A DNA stretch of 64,000 bases. Source: Granulicella aggregans (lineage in GTDB: Bacteria; Acidobacteriota; Terriglobia; Terriglobales; Acidobacteriaceae). The stretch covers positions 186,001 to 250,000 of the forward strand of contig NZ_JACHIP010000003.1 in NCBI RefSeq assembly GCF_014203275.1. Reading direction: 5' to 3'. The notes below the pieces were generated by a model that saw nothing but the letters and a program-made list of their open reading frames with translations, did no database searches and was not told the DNA's origin. Both the position numbers and the translations under genes were made by a program. Shown piece after piece: positions 7,373-16,413 of this stretch. Positions within the stretch are counted from its first letter, which is position 1, and each line of letters starts with the position of its first letter.

Positions 7373-10300
7373 ATGATGCTGGAGGGGTTTGCGATTGACT
7401 GCGTGAGGGTTGGGCGCGGCCGTTTGATGCGGTTGATGATGCTCTTTCTGCTGCTGTGGGGAGCGGCCCGGGAAAGTCACGCGCTGGGGACGGGCAAGCC
7501 GCTGAAACAGTATGGGCGGCAAAGCTGGCAGAGCGACTCTGGGCTGCCGCAGAACACGGTCCACGCGGTGGCGCAGACGCGGGAGGGCTTTCTGTGGCTG
7601 GCGACCGAAGGCGGCCTTGTGCGGTTCGATGGCCAGGAGTTTCGGACGTACGACAGAAGCAATACGCCGGAGTTGCCGGGAGACTCGATTGAGGGGCTAT
7701 CGGTCGATGGGCGCGGGGTGCTTTGGGTTAGTTGCGCGGGTGGACTGGTGCGCCTGGAGGGTGGCAAGTTTGGGCGTGTGGCTGGGGCCGCGCAGACGGC
7801 ACGCGTCGTGAAGGTTCTGCGCAATGGGGACGTCCTGATCGCGCAGGAAGGCCGGTTGGTGATTGGCGGACAGGCGGGATATCAGAGGCTGGCTGGCGTC
7901 TCGGGTGAGTTGGTGGCTGAGAGTGCTGACGGGATGCTGTGGATTGCTTCGGGGCGTGAGGTGGTTTGGGCCGCCGAGCGGACCGGTGTCGTTGGTGGAA
8001 GGTTCGCGGTTGCGGATATCGGGGAATTGCAGGCCATAGCGTCTGGAGAGCGCGGAGAGGTCTGGGTGGGCGGCCACGATGGTTTCGCACTGTTCCGTGA
8101 TGGCACGAGAGTTTCTGTCGGTCCTGGGAGCGTGACTTCGATTCTTCCAATGCCGAACGGCGAGGCGTGGATTGGCACGGATCGCGGCCTGATCCGGTAT
8201 CGCGCGGGGCTGCAGGAGCGCGTCGCCGCAAGCGGCATCGCAAGCGGGCGGGTGGAACAATTATTTCGCGACCGCGAGGGCTCAGTTTGGGTGATCTTCG
8301 AAGGTGGCGTGTCCAGGATAGCGGCGGACGGATCTCTGCAGGAGGCAATTGATCTGCCCGGTGTGCTGTCGATCTCCGAGGACAGCGAAGGGGACATGTG
8401 GTTCGGCACCGATGCGGGAGGGGCAACGGTGCTGCGGGAGCAGGCGTTCACCACGCTGACCGTGCAGGATGGGTTGTCGGACGACTTTGTGCGCGCGGTC
8501 TTTCAGGATCATGTGGGCAGGGTTTGGATCGGGACAAATCGTGGTGGTCTGAACGAGGTTGTGGGCGGGAAGATCACCGCGATTCGGGCCGGAAAAGCTG
8601 ATGGGCTGGCAAGCAACGTCGTGCTGGCGCTGGCGGAGTCGGGTGGCGATCTCTTCGTGGGGACGCCGGATGGATTGAACCGTCTCCATGATGGAAGGTT
8701 TGAGTTGTTTACGACCGCCAATGGGCTGCCGGATGATTTTGTACGGTCGTTGTATACCGATGCCGACGGGTCGTTGTGGATTGGCACACGTGGCGGCCTT
8801 TCGCACTACGCACATGGGCGATTTACGTCGTACTCCACGCTCGATGGACTAGGCAGCAATCTGATCGGAAGCATTCTGCGGGCGCGCGACGGGACGCTGT
8901 GGGTGGGGACGCTGGGCGGTGTAAGCCGGTTCGACGGGGCGGGGTTCAAGAACTTCACGCAGCGCGATGGGATGGGTGGAGATGCGATCACGACGCTGGC
9001 CGAGGATAGCGTCGGGACGATCTGGATCGCGGCACACGGGGCGGGTCTGACGCGGCTGCGCGGAGGCGTCTTTACGGCGGTTTCGGCGGCGAAGGTGGGG
9101 TTGCCGAGCGAGATCTACAGCGTGCTGGAAGACCAGTCGAAGAACTTGTGGATGGGCACGGCGAAGGGCGTGTACCGCGTGCCGTCGGCGGGATTGAATG
9201 CGTTTGTTGAAGGGCGTGCTGCTACGTCTGGCGGAGAGGCGTTCGGCGTTGCGGACGGGATGAAGATCAGCGAGTGTAGCAGCGGAGGCCGGCCGGCAGG
9301 ATGGAGGATGCAGGATGGCAGCCTGTGGTTCGCGACGCTGAAGGGCGTGGCGTCGATCCATCCCGAGTCACACTTCGAACGCAGGAACGAGCCCGTCGCA
9401 GCGATTGAGCAGGTGGCGATCGACGACCAGTTGGTGAAGGATTGGGCTGAGGGGTCGTCCGGGGAGGCGCTGGTGGTGCCTGCCGGACGCGAGCGGGTCA
9501 CGATTCACTATGCGGCGCCCCGCTTCCGGACGCCGCAGAAGGTGATCTTCCGTTACATGCTGGTCGGGTTTGACCATGATTGGGTGATGGCCGGCTCGCG
9601 GCGAACGGCTTACTACACGAACATTCCTGCGGGGACGTACCGGTTCCTGGTGTCGGCTTCGAATGGCGACGGGGCATGGAGCGAATCTTCGGCTGCGATG
9701 CAGATCGTGGTGAAGCCGCGGTTCTACCGGACGTGGTGGTTCTATCTGCTGCTGGCTTTGCTGGTGGCCTGCGCAACGTACGGTGTGTATTGGCTGCGGG
9801 TGCGGTCGGTAGAGGCGAGCTACCAGGCAGTGATGGGAGAACGCAACCGGATCGCGCGGGAGATCCACGACACGCTGGCGCAGGGATATGTCGGAGTTTC
9901 GCTGCAGCTTGAGATGGTTGGGCGGCTGCTCAAGGCATCGCGCTCTTCGGCGGGCGAGGCCGGACCGATTGAAGGGCTAGTGGAATCAACGAAAGAGATG
10001 GTTCGGAGCAGCCTGGAGGAGGCGCGGAGTTCGATATGGAATCTGCGGTCGGCGCAATCGGATGCAGAGGCGGAGACGCTTCCGGCGCGGTTGGCGGCGG
10101 CTGTGAGGATGAAGCAGCGGGGCAGTGCTGCGGCGATCCGTCTGACGGTGAGGGGAACGTTCCGGCCGCTCGAGCGTTCTGTAGAAGACGAGATGTTGAG
10201 GATTGGGCAAGAGGCGGTGAGCAACGCAGTGCGGCATGCTTCCGCCAACGCCGTGGAGGTCGTGCTGAAGTACGATACGGGGTGGCTGGAGCTGAAGGTA

Positions 10301-10480
10301 TCGGACGATGGAACGGGATTCGTGCGGACATCGGCGGCTGGGCACTATGGGCTGCAGGGGATTGAGGAGCGGGCAGCGGCGATTGGTGCGAAGCTTAGGA
10401 TTGAGAGCAGCCCCGGAGCGGGAACCATGGTCGAGGCAAGGCTGGGCATCGCAGGGAAGAAGAGAGCGGAGCAAGAATGA
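7373..10480 (+). CDS. Beta-propeller sensor histidine kinase (Reg_prop, Y_Y_Y, HisKA_3)
   Basis: A 1035-residue hybrid membrane sensor. An N-terminal hydrophobic export segment precedes about 600 residues of repeated propeller blades with LWIGTRGGLSHYAHGRF-like units. A Y_Y_Y domain follows (FRYMLVGFDHDWVMAG, YRFLVSASNGDGAW, about 715-775). One membrane segment (about 790-812) leads to a HisKA_3 dimerisation helix with phospho-acceptor His832 in REIHDTLAQG, and to a HATPase with EAVSNAVRHA and GLQGIEERAAAIGAKL. This is the standard periplasmic-propeller kinase layout used for sensing carbohydrates or other extracellular cues. ATG 7373 lacks a good ribosome site; ATG 7427 would give a cleaner signal peptide. 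It overlaps the next gene by 4 bases (ATGA), its cognate regulator. The ligand is unknown. Confidence 0.93.
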   Translation: MMLEGFAIDCVRVGRGRLMRLMMLFLLLWGAARESHALGTGKPLKQYGRQSWQSDSGLPQNTVHAVAQTREGFLWLATEGGLVRFDGQEFRTYDRSNTPELPGDSIEGLSVDGRGVLWVSCAGGLVRLEGGKFGRVAGAAQTARVVKVLRNGDVLIAQEGRLVIGGQAGYQRLAGVSGELVAESADGMLWIASGREVVWAAERTGVVGGRFAVADIGELQAIASGERGEVWVGGHDGFALFRDGTRVSVGPGSVTSILPMPNGEAWIGTDRGLIRYRAGLQERVAASGIASGRVEQLFRDREGSVWVIFEGGVSRIAADGSLQEAIDLPGVLSISEDSEGDMWFGTDAGGATVLREQAFTTLTVQDGLSDDFVRAVFQDHVGRVWIGTNRGGLNEVVGGKITAIRAGKADGLASNVVLALAESGGDLFVGTPDGLNRLHDGRFELFTTANGLPDDFVRSLYTDADGSLWIGTRGGLSHYAHGRFTSYSTLDGLGSNLIGSILRARDGTLWVGTLGGVSRFDGAGFKNFTQRDGMGGDAITTLAEDSVGTIWIAAHGAGLTRLRGGVFTAVSAAKVGLPSEIYSVLEDQSKNLWMGTAKGVYRVPSAGLNAFVEGRAATSGGEAFGVADGMKISECSSGGRPAGWRMQDGSLWFATLKGVASIHPESHFERRNEPVAAIEQVAIDDQLVKDWAEGSSGEALVVPAGRERVTIHYAAPRFRTPQKVIFRYMLVGFDHDWVMAGSRRTAYYTNIPAGTYRFLVSASNGDGAWSESSAAMQIVVKPRFYRTWWFYLLLALLVACATYGVYWLRVRSVEASYQAVMGERNRIAREIHDTLAQGYVGVSLQLEMVGRLLKASRSSAGEAGPIEGLVESTKEMVRSSLEEARSSIWNLRSAQSDAEAETLPARLAAAVRMKQRGSAAAIRLTVRGTFRPLERSVEDEMLRIGQEAVSNAVRHASANAVEVVLKYDTGWLELKVSDDGTGFVRTSAAGHYGLQGIEERAAAIGAKLRIESSPGAGTMVEARLGIAGKKRAEQE

Positions 10481-11115
10481 ACGAGCAGCTAGAAGATGCA
10501 ATTCGGATTTTGATCGTGGAAGACCATCAGGTGGTACGGCAGGGCTTCGTAGCGCTGCTGCGAATGGTGGGCGGCATGGACGTAGTAGCAGAGGCATCGA
10601 GCGGAGCGCAGGCTGTGGAACTTTACCGTCTCCATAAGCCTGATGTGACGCTGATGGATCTGCGCATGCCCGGCATGGGCGGCGTGGAGACGATCACCGC
10701 CATCCGCGAAGGGTTTCCTGATGCGCGGGTGATTGTGCTGACGACGTTCGATGGCGACGAGGATATCTATCGCGCAATCCAGGCTGGAGCGCGGGGATAC
10801 CTGTTGAAGGGGATGAGCATCGACGAACTGGTCGAGGCGATCCAGACGGTGCATCGCGGCAGATCGAAGATTCCTGCGGCAATCGCGGAACGATTAGCGG
10901 AGCGGCTTTCGGGGAATGCTTTGACAGAGCGGGAGACCGAGGTGTTGAAGACGATCGCATTGGGAAAGAGCAATAAGGAGATCGCCAGCGCCCTGTTCAT
11001 CTCGGAGGCGACGGTGAAGACGCATATTAACAATCTGCTGAGCAAGCTTGGAGCGACAGACCGGACGCAGGCGGCGCGGATCGCGCTACAGCGGGGGATT
11101 GTGCACCTGGATTGA
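10477..11115 (+). CDS. NarL/LuxR-family response regulator
   Basis: A 212-residue two-domain regulator. The receiver has the acidic pocket in ILIVEDHQ (Glu15, Asp16), the phospho-acceptor Asp61 in LMDLRMPG and Lys111 in YLLKG. The C-terminal LuxR-type helix-turn-helix (about residues 147-205) reads LTERETEVLKTIALGKSNKE and FISEATVKTHINNLLSKLGA. The start overlaps the stop of the upstream propeller kinase as ATGA, so the two are translationally coupled and this is the expected phosphorylation partner. The target genes are not known. It converges with the site-2 protease homologue. Confidence 0.95.
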   Translation: MNEQLEDAIRILIVEDHQVVRQGFVALLRMVGGMDVVAEASSGAQAVELYRLHKPDVTLMDLRMPGMGGVETITAIREGFPDARVIVLTTFDGDEDIYRAIQAGARGYLLKGMSIDELVEAIQTVHRGRSKIPAAIAERLAERLSGNALTERETEVLKTIALGKSNKEIASALFISEATVKTHINNLLSKLGATDRTQAARIALQRGIVHLD

Positions 11116-11135
11116 CCGGAAACCGCTTGGCACAG

Positions 11136-12272
11136 TTAGAAGCCCCTGTGAATCCGCAACAGGACGCGGGTGAGACTCATGCCGGTGATGGGCTGGGTCG
11201 AGACGGTGAGCAGGAAGATCGCTAGGCACAACGGGACGACCACCAGCCACTCCACGCTGAGCGGAGTCCGGTCGCGGCTCCTGAAGTACTTCGTGGAAGG
11301 CTGGACCAGGACCAAAGCGAGGAAGAGCCAGCCAATCCATTCGACTGTGCCGAGATAGAGGACGGCTCCGATCGAGCACGCCGAGATGATCCTGTGCAGC
11401 CGTGGGGAGAGGGCGTAAAGAATGTGTCCGCCATCGAGGCGGCCGGCCGGAATGAGAGTCAATGCCGTAAGGAGCAGACCGCTCCAGGCGGCAACGAGCA
11501 CGGGATGGGGCAGCATTTGTAAGACGGGCGGGATGTCCGGATAGGATGCGAGCATCGTGGATCTCAGGATGCCGATAAGCGCCGGAGCGGAGATTCGAAG
11601 CAAGGAAACGTTGGCGTGGGCGTCGATCGATGCGGAGTGGGTAAGCCCGTAACAGGTGGCTGCTACAGCGACGACAAATCCGGCGACGGGGCCTGCAGCG
11701 CCGATCGCGATCGTCTCTGCCCGCGAATTGGGACGGGATCGTCTGCGGCCGAAGTTGCCGAAGTCTTCCGTGTAGGATGTTGCCGCTGGAACGGCACCGC
11801 CTAAGGCGTAGCTAGTGCCGAGAAGACGACGCGCAAAGTAGTGTCCAAGGCGATGCGCGCCGAAGATAGCGAATAGAGTCAAGGAGAAGGGCAGACCCTC
11901 AGTGACGAGTCGCAGATGATGCCATGCCCAGGCAAACGGAATGAGATCGACGGTGGATGTGAGCGGCGGTTGACCGTTCTGAAAGTCGAACATGCATCGC
12001 ATTCCGATAGCCGTGGCTGCGATGAAGCCGATGACCCAAAGAAACCTGAAGACCGATTTTGGAACGTGGCGGGGCCGGACTACCGAATCCGAACTGGAGC
12101 GTGAATCCTCTGCGCGAATGCGGGGATTTCGGCTTTGGATTGGTATAGTCGCGCGGACAGACGGCATTTGCAGCAGGGCCTCGAAAAAGTTTGAAAGTGC
12201 AGCAGGCCACTCGGAGGGTTTAACCACACGGGGGCAAAAGTTCAGATCGAAGAAGGCTCTGCGTCGAAGCAA
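11136..12272 (-). CDS. Site-2 protease (M50) homologue, probably not catalytic
   Basis: An integral membrane protein of up to 378 residues with about six to seven hydrophobic segments. It has the layout of Rip/S2P proteases that cleave within the membrane: a metal-site helix near residue 140, a glycine-rich AAGPVAGFVVAVAA segment, and the second metal motif PAGRLDGGHILYAL with Asp281. The HExxH site however reads H140-R-L-G-H144, so the catalytic Glu is Arg (codon CGC, at least two changes from GAA or GAG). Both His and the Asp metal ligands remain. I infer a pseudoprotease that may bind substrates without cutting. The start is uncertain: the first 35 residues are not membrane-like, and ATG 12167 is an alternative. 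No linked partner gene suggests a substrate. Confidence 0.75.
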   Translation of the reverse strand: MLRRRAFFDLNFCPRVVKPSEWPAALSNFFEALLQMPSVRATIPIQSRNPRIRAEDSRSSSDSVVRPRHVPKSVFRFLWVIGFIAATAIGMRCMFDFQNGQPPLTSTVDLIPFAWAWHHLRLVTEGLPFSLTLFAIFGAHRLGHYFARRLLGTSYALGGAVPAATSYTEDFGNFGRRRSRPNSRAETIAIGAAGPVAGFVVAVAATCYGLTHSASIDAHANVSLLRISAPALIGILRSTMLASYPDIPPVLQMLPHPVLVAAWSGLLLTALTLIPAGRLDGGHILYALSPRLHRIISACSIGAVLYLGTVEWIGWLFLALVLVQPSTKYFRSRDRTPLSVEWLVVVPLCLAIFLLTVSTQPITGMSLTRVLLRIHRGF

Positions 12273-12384
12273 AGGGTTGCATCCGGACAGTTGAACTGCC
12301 AGGAAACGGACGAGGGGGCTCTACGACGACTGAAAGACGAGTCGAGCGCACTTCTGACGTTTGATGAGATGCGTCGGAGAAGAG

Positions 12385-12654
12385 CTAATCGATGAGATGC
12401 AGCTCTTTGCCGGGCTTGAAGCGGACTGCCTTGCCTGGGGCGATGCTGACCTCGGCACCTGTCCTCGGATTGCGTCCGATTCCGGTCTTCCGCGGCTTGA
12501 CGGTGAAGACCCCGAACCCCCGCAACTCGATCCGTTCGCCGGTGACCAGCGTCCGCTTCATGCTCTCGAAGATGGCATCGACGGCCAACTCTGCTTTCGA
12601 CCTTGGAAGTCCAGTACGCTCGACGACTCTTTGTATGAGGTCCTGCTTGATCAC
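12385..12654 (-). CDS. HU/IHF family nucleoid DNA-binding protein
   Basis: An 89-residue histone-like protein of standard length. It has the family helices MIKQDLIQRVVERTGLPRS and VDAIFESMKRTL, then the beta arm ELRGFGVFTVKPRKTGIGRN with the arm-tip Pro in RNPRTG, and closes with VRFKPGKEL. It bends DNA as a dimer and helps nucleoid structure, replication and recombination. The start codon is GTG (12652-12654) with GGAAAGG about nine bases upstream. It is divergent from dcd across a 317-bp region that contains a candidate promoter and an inverted repeat belonging to dcd. The sequence does not separate HU from IHF-beta. Confidence 0.93.
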   Translation of the reverse strand: MIKQDLIQRVVERTGLPRSKAELAVDAIFESMKRTLVTGERIELRGFGVFTVKPRKTGIGRNPRTGAEVSIAPGKAVRFKPGKELHLID

Positions 12655-12840
12655 GAGGAAGTACCTTTCCTTGGTGTTTCCTGGGGCTGTGCGCGAGATG
12701 TTTGTCGGATCGTTGCGTCAGCGGATGCGCGGATCGGGCGATGGTGTAATTGCAAACCATGCTCCCCGGGCATCTGCATGTCGGAGGTAAAACAGGCTTG
12801 CTGGGCTCTGTCGTACTGATGGTAGAAATCGTAAGCTGCG

Positions 12841-12869
12841 TTGTCAATGAGTTTAGCGTGCCGTAAAGT
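12841..12869 (+). promoter_or_regulatory. Candidate sigma-70 promoter for dcd
   Basis: TTGTCA (12841-12846), a 17-base spacer and TAAAGT (12864-12869) match the -35/-10 pattern and lie about 100 bases before the dcd start. The rest of the 317-bp HU-dcd gap holds only an inverted repeat (12913-12939). The match is by eye and unproven. Confidence 0.4.
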
Positions 12870-12912
12870 TAATGGTTCGGGAAGCTCAGCGCCCATGTTA
12901 TGGCACACGCAA

Positions 12913-12939
12913 GTAACCGCGTGATGTGCTGGCGGTTAC
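12913..12939 (+). promoter_or_regulatory. Inverted repeat in the dcd leader
   Basis: GTAACCGC (12913-12920) and GCGGTTAC (12932-12939) are perfect complements with an 11-base spacer. The hairpin would form in the dcd 5' leader about 33 bases before the ATG, just upstream of the GGAAAGGGA ribosome site. It could be an operator or an RNA hairpin. Confidence 0.45.
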
Positions 12940-12971
12940 CTGTTGATTTGGAAAGGGACACAGAAAACACT

Positions 12972-13526
12972 ATGGCAATCAAGAGCGACCGCTGGATCCG
13001 TGAACAGGCAGTCAACCATAAGATGATCGAGCCGTTCAGCGAGAAGCAGGTCCGTGACGGAGTCATCTCCTACGGGCTGTCGTCGTATGGATATGATCTT
13101 CGGGTCTCGGATGAGTTCAAGATCTTCACCAACGTCAACAGCGCGATCATCGATCCGAAGGCGTTCGATGAACGCTCCTTCGTTACTGTTCAGGCACCGA
13201 GCGTGATCGTTCCGCCGAACTCGTTTGCGCTGGCGCGTTCGATCGAGTACTTCAAGATTCCGCGGGACGTCCTCACGATCTGTGTCGGAAAATCGACCTA
13301 CGCTCGATGCGGAATCATCGTGAATGTGACGCCTTTTGAGCCGGAGTGGGAAGGTTTCGTAACGCTCGAGATCTCAAATACCACCCCCCTGCCCGCCAAG
13401 GTGTACGCAAATGAAGGACTTTGCCAGATTCTCTTCTTCCAATCCGACGAGGTCTGCGAGGTGAGCTATGCGGACCGAAAAGGTAAATATCAAAATCAGA
13501 CTGGAATTGTGCTTCCGAAGCTGTAA
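12972..13526 (+). CDS. dcd: dCTP deaminase
   Basis: A 184-residue trimeric enzyme of the dUTPase superfamily that deaminates dCTP to dUTP for thymidylate synthesis. The family motifs are clear: [16 protein letters not shown] near residue 37, [20 protein letters not shown] in the middle (with the catalytic Glu in the following [10 protein letters not shown]) and [10 protein letters not shown]. Length matches the family. The start is ATG 12972 with GGAAAGGGA about 12 bases before it; an upstream in-frame extension to 12900 reads through the leader inverted repeat and is unlikely. A short intergenic region separates it from a LuxR-type regulator on the same strand. Whether it also has dUTPase activity, as in some bifunctional homologues, cannot be settled from sequence alone. 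Confidence 0.95.
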   Translation: MAIKSDRWIREQAVNHKMIEPFSEKQVRDGVISYGLSSYGYDLRVSDEFKIFTNVNSAIIDPKAFDERSFVTVQAPSVIVPPNSFALARSIEYFKIPRDVLTICVGKSTYARCGIIVNVTPFEPEWEGFVTLEISNTTPLPAKVYANEGLCQILFFQSDEVCEVSYADRKGKYQNQTGIVLPKL

Positions 13527-13586
13527 TATCGCAGCGTAACTGCATTCATCTATTGGCCTCAAATACTGAGCAAAGGTCGTGGAGAG

Positions 13587-14243
13587 ATGAAGGAAAAGCT
13601 GTTGGCGGCGCAGGAGCGCCTGCATCTGGTCGCTTCAAATAGTATGAGGATCGCCGGAATTCAAGGGGTGTACGGCGATCCTTGCGGACTACAAATTGTT
13701 CCACTCACTCTTGAAGACGCACTGCTGAGGGATGTTGACGAGGTTCTCCTGGTCGACGCAGATTCGGTAATGCCGCTCTTCGAGATGCTGTCCAGGCTGC
13801 GCGGTCGACGGCCGCTCGCCCGTGTCATTGTGATCGGTATCGATCATGATGAGACTTATGTTGAGTGCGTGATTGCGGCGGGGGCCAAGGGATTTCTCGG
13901 AGCAAATGCCAGCGCCGACGAGTTTCGCTACGCCATTTACAACGTGCGGGAGGGATCGATCTGGGCTACCCGGAGAGTCCTCTCGCGTCTGGCTGAGCGT
14001 CAATTGTTGCAACGGCTTCCAGACAAGATCGATCCTTCGGTGCGATTTACTGAAAAGGAGTGCCAGATCATCCGGCTGCTCCTGGACGGCAAATGCAATC
14101 GCGAGATTGGATTGAGCATGGGGATTGGACCGTTTACGGTGAAGGCCCATCTTGGAAGGATCATGCGCAAGGCTGGAGTGGGCAACCGCATCGAGTTGAC
14201 CATGTTCGCAGTGAAGCATCAATCGATCGCCTTAGCGGGCTAG
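13587..14243 (+). CDS. LuxR-type regulator with atypical receiver domain
   Basis: A 218-residue protein. The C-terminal helix-turn-helix (about 145-210) is a clear LuxR type: FTEKECQIIRLLLDGKCNRE, then GPFTVKAHLGRIMRKAGVGN. The N-terminal ~130 residues have a receiver-like order (strand VDEVLLVDADS with Asp57/Asp59, then ARVIVIGIDHD and AAGAKGFLGANAS), but the N-terminal acidic pair of true receivers is missing and the conserved Lys at the end of strand 5 is replaced. It may be a phosphorylation-independent regulator. The start ATG 13587 has GGAGAG upstream. It is 60 bases after dcd, and no kinase is adjacent. The target genes are not known. Confidence 0.8.
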   Translation: MKEKLLAAQERLHLVASNSMRIAGIQGVYGDPCGLQIVPLTLEDALLRDVDEVLLVDADSVMPLFEMLSRLRGRRPLARVIVIGIDHDETYVECVIAAGAKGFLGANASADEFRYAIYNVREGSIWATRRVLSRLAERQLLQRLPDKIDPSVRFTEKECQIIRLLLDGKCNREIGLSMGIGPFTVKAHLGRIMRKAGVGNRIELTMFAVKHQSIALAG

Positions 14244-14679
14244 CGACATAGGTACGATCGCTATGCAAACGGCGAAGACGGTCCGCTAGTCAAGGAGCCG
14301 TGGGTACCTGCGTGCGAGTACGAGAGGAGCTGTTAGCCGCCGACATGTTTACGTTTGAGTAAACATGTCGGTGACGAAAGTCTACAGACCTCGGTACCCT
14401 TGAAGGATCGGCTGGGCTGAACGATGCTTCATTCAGTTACACAGACTTGGGAGAGTGGGGTTGAGGGTTGGGCAGAATGAAAATTCTTCCTGGCTCACAA
14501 CCCCCATTTTTTTGCCTCTTTCTGAGGGCGGTCAAAGCGACTTGAAAACGTCAATCCGTCGGCGCGTGCAACTCCTATGTCGCAATATCCATCTGACATT
14601 ATGTGATTGGATTTAGAGCGGAGTCTGCGCCATGCGGGTTCGCTAATCCGACAAGATTTCATCAATGAAAGGTACGGAC
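14244..14679. other. Intergenic stretch before the SYLF gene
   Basis: This 436-base gap carries no convincing reading frame. It holds one strong hairpin at 14340-14371 and otherwise nothing that I can identify. It probably contains the promoter of the SYLF gene, but I see no good -35/-10 pair. Confidence 0.5.
14340..14371. terminator. Perfect 13-bp hairpin after the LuxR-type gene
   Basis: CCGACATGTTTAC (14340-14352) pairs perfectly with GTAAACATGTCGG (14359-14371) around GTTTGA. It lies about 100 bases after the regulator stop. No T tract follows, so it may be a factor-dependent terminator, an mRNA-stabilising hairpin or an operator. Confidence 0.45.
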
Positions 14680-15378
14680 ATGAGAAAGTTTGCGGGATTG
14701 GTTTGCACGATGGCGCTGGCAGCGAGTTCACTGGCAGCATTTGGAGAAGCAGATAAGGCGAAGCTGGACGAGCGTCTACTTAGCGCACGTGATGTCATCA
14801 ACGAAGTGATGGCGACCCCGGACAAGGGCATTCCTCAGAGCATCCTCGCTGGCGCTTCCTGCGTTGTTGTAATTCCTTCGTTCAAGAAGGGTGCTTTCAT
14901 TGCCGGCGCTCAGTACGGCCAGGGTGTTGCGACTTGCCGGACGCCGAACGGCTGGAGTTCGCCGGTGTTCGTACAGCTCGCGGGTGGTAGTTTCGGGTTC
15001 CAGATTGGTGGACAGTCGACTGACCTCGTACTAGTTGCGATGAACCAGAACGGTCTGCAGGACATGCTGAAGTCGAAGTTCAAGATTGGCGGCGACGCTG
15101 CTGCTGCTGCTGGCCCGGTTGGTCGTAACGCACAAGCTGGGACGGACTGGAAGCTGAATGCAGAGTTCCTGACCTATTCGCGTAGCAAGGGCCTGTTTGC
15201 TGGTATCGACCTTGATGGCACGGTGCTTTCCCAGAACGCCGATGATACGCGGACGTTTTACGGCGCCGACGTTCCTTTCCAGACGGTCCTACATGGAGAC
15301 AAAGTAGTCCCGACCGAAGCGAAGCCATTCGTTCGCACGGTTGCCAAGTACTTCGTCGTATCGCGCGACAATCAGTAA
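14680..15378 (+). CDS. Exported SYLF-domain lipid-binding protein
   Basis: A 232-residue protein with a signal peptide (MRKFAGLVCTMALAASSLAA) followed by a SYLF/Ysc84 domain. Family hallmarks are the ILAGASCVVVIPSFKKGAF segment, then GGSFGFQIGGQSTDLVLVAM and the C-terminal LTYSRSKGLFAGIDLDGTVL. Eukaryotic SYLF proteins bind phosphoinositides; bacterial members are exported and of unknown role, sometimes linked to the outer membrane. The start at 14680 is preferred over 14665 because GAAAGG sits seven bases upstream and it opens with the signal peptide. A GC-rich terminator follows the stop. The next gene starts the lipid A block, which fits an envelope setting but does not prove a link. Confidence 0.88.
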   Translation: MRKFAGLVCTMALAASSLAAFGEADKAKLDERLLSARDVINEVMATPDKGIPQSILAGASCVVVIPSFKKGAFIAGAQYGQGVATCRTPNGWSSPVFVQLAGGSFGFQIGGQSTDLVLVAMNQNGLQDMLKSKFKIGGDAAAAAGPVGRNAQAGTDWKLNAEFLTYSRSKGLFAGIDLDGTVLSQNADDTRTFYGADVPFQTVLHGDKVVPTEAKPFVRTVAKYFVVSRDNQ

Positions 15379-15403
15379 GCGAAGTTGAACTTATCGCGAG
15401 AGA

Positions 15404-15427
15404 GGCGGCCTACGGGCCGCCCTTTTG
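15404..15427 (+). terminator. Rho-independent terminator after the SYLF gene
   Basis: GGCGGCC (15404-15410) pairs with GGCCGCC (15415-15421) around a 4-base loop, followed by TTTTGCTTT. It lies 26 bases after the SYLF stop and about 48 bases before the acyltransferase start. Confidence 0.75.
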
Positions 15428-15468
15428 CTTTGGTGCTCTGTGTGACTCGTAACAGGTAGACTGAAGGC

Positions 15469-16413
15469 TTGAGCAAAACTGTTCCATCCGACTCTTCGCG
15501 ACCCGGTGTGACGATGCGCCATCGGCTCGAGTTCGCCGTTGTCTGGTGCATCACGCGCGTGCTCGGAGCTCTGCCGCGCGAGGTTGCCAGGACAGTGGGA
15601 GCAGGGGTTGGAGCGTTTGCCTACGCCGTTCTGAAGCGGTTGCGGATGGTGGGTGTCCGGAACCTGGAGATGGCGTTTCCGGAGTGGAGTGAAGAGCGGC
15701 GCGAGCATACGTTGCGCGGTGTCTACCGCAACCTTGGATACCTGCTCGCAGAGTTCGCGCAGATGTCGAGTTACACGCCTGATGTGGCGCGTAGCTTGAT
15801 CCGTTACGAGGGGCTGGAGAATTATCTTGCGGCGCGGGGTAAGGGCAAAGGAGTGCTGGTGCTTACAGGGCATCTCGGGGCGTGGGAGCTATCGAGTTTC
15901 CATCATTCGCTGATGGGCTTCCCGATGGGAATGGTGATTCGTCGGCTGGACAATCCGCTGGTGGATGAGTTTGTGAATCGCATCCGGTGTCTGCATGGGA
16001 ACAAGGTACTGCATAAGGACGACTTCGCTAGAGGCTTGATTGCCGCTATGCGCCACGGCGAGACGGTGGGAATTTTGATGGACACGAACATGACTCCACC
16101 GCAGGGTGTTTTCGTGCCATTCTTTGGGCGGATGGCTGCGACAGCTTCGGGAATGGCGCGGGTCGCGCTGAAGACCGGGGCGGCGGTGGTGCCGGGCTTT
16201 CTGCTTTGGAGCGAGGACGAAGGGCGTTATGTGCTGCGGTTCGGCGAGCGGATTGAGCTGGAGAATACGGGTGATTCTGAGCGGGACGCGATTGCGAATA
16301 CGGCAAACTTCACCAAGGTGATCGAGTCGTATATTCGAGAGTATCCGGACCAGTGGCTGTGGATGCACCGGCGCTGGAAGACGCGTCCTGCAGGCGAAGA
16401 GGGGCTTTACTGA
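15469..16413 (+). CDS. LpxL/HtrB-type lysophospholipid (lipid A) acyltransferase
   Basis: A 314-residue membrane-associated acyltransferase of the LpxL/LpxM family, which adds a secondary acyl chain to lipid A. The catalytic motif is the HX4E at His135-Glu140 in [13 protein letters not shown]. Other family parts are [19 protein letters not shown] near residue 62, and [20 protein letters not shown] with the following [11 protein letters not shown]. The start is TTG 15469 with GAAGG just upstream, so it is a rare start codon. The stop TGA overlaps the ATG of lpxD as TGATG, and the gene pair fits a joint role in outer-membrane lipopolysaccharide synthesis. The acyl donor and chain length are not visible. 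Confidence 0.88.
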   Translation: MSKTVPSDSSRPGVTMRHRLEFAVVWCITRVLGALPREVARTVGAGVGAFAYAVLKRLRMVGVRNLEMAFPEWSEERREHTLRGVYRNLGYLLAEFAQMSSYTPDVARSLIRYEGLENYLAARGKGKGVLVLTGHLGAWELSSFHHSLMGFPMGMVIRRLDNPLVDEFVNRIRCLHGNKVLHKDDFARGLIAAMRHGETVGILMDTNMTPPQGVFVPFFGRMAATASGMARVALKTGAAVVPGFLLWSEDEGRYVLRFGERIELENTGDSERDAIANTANFTKVIESYIREYPDQWLWMHRRWKTRPAGEEGLY

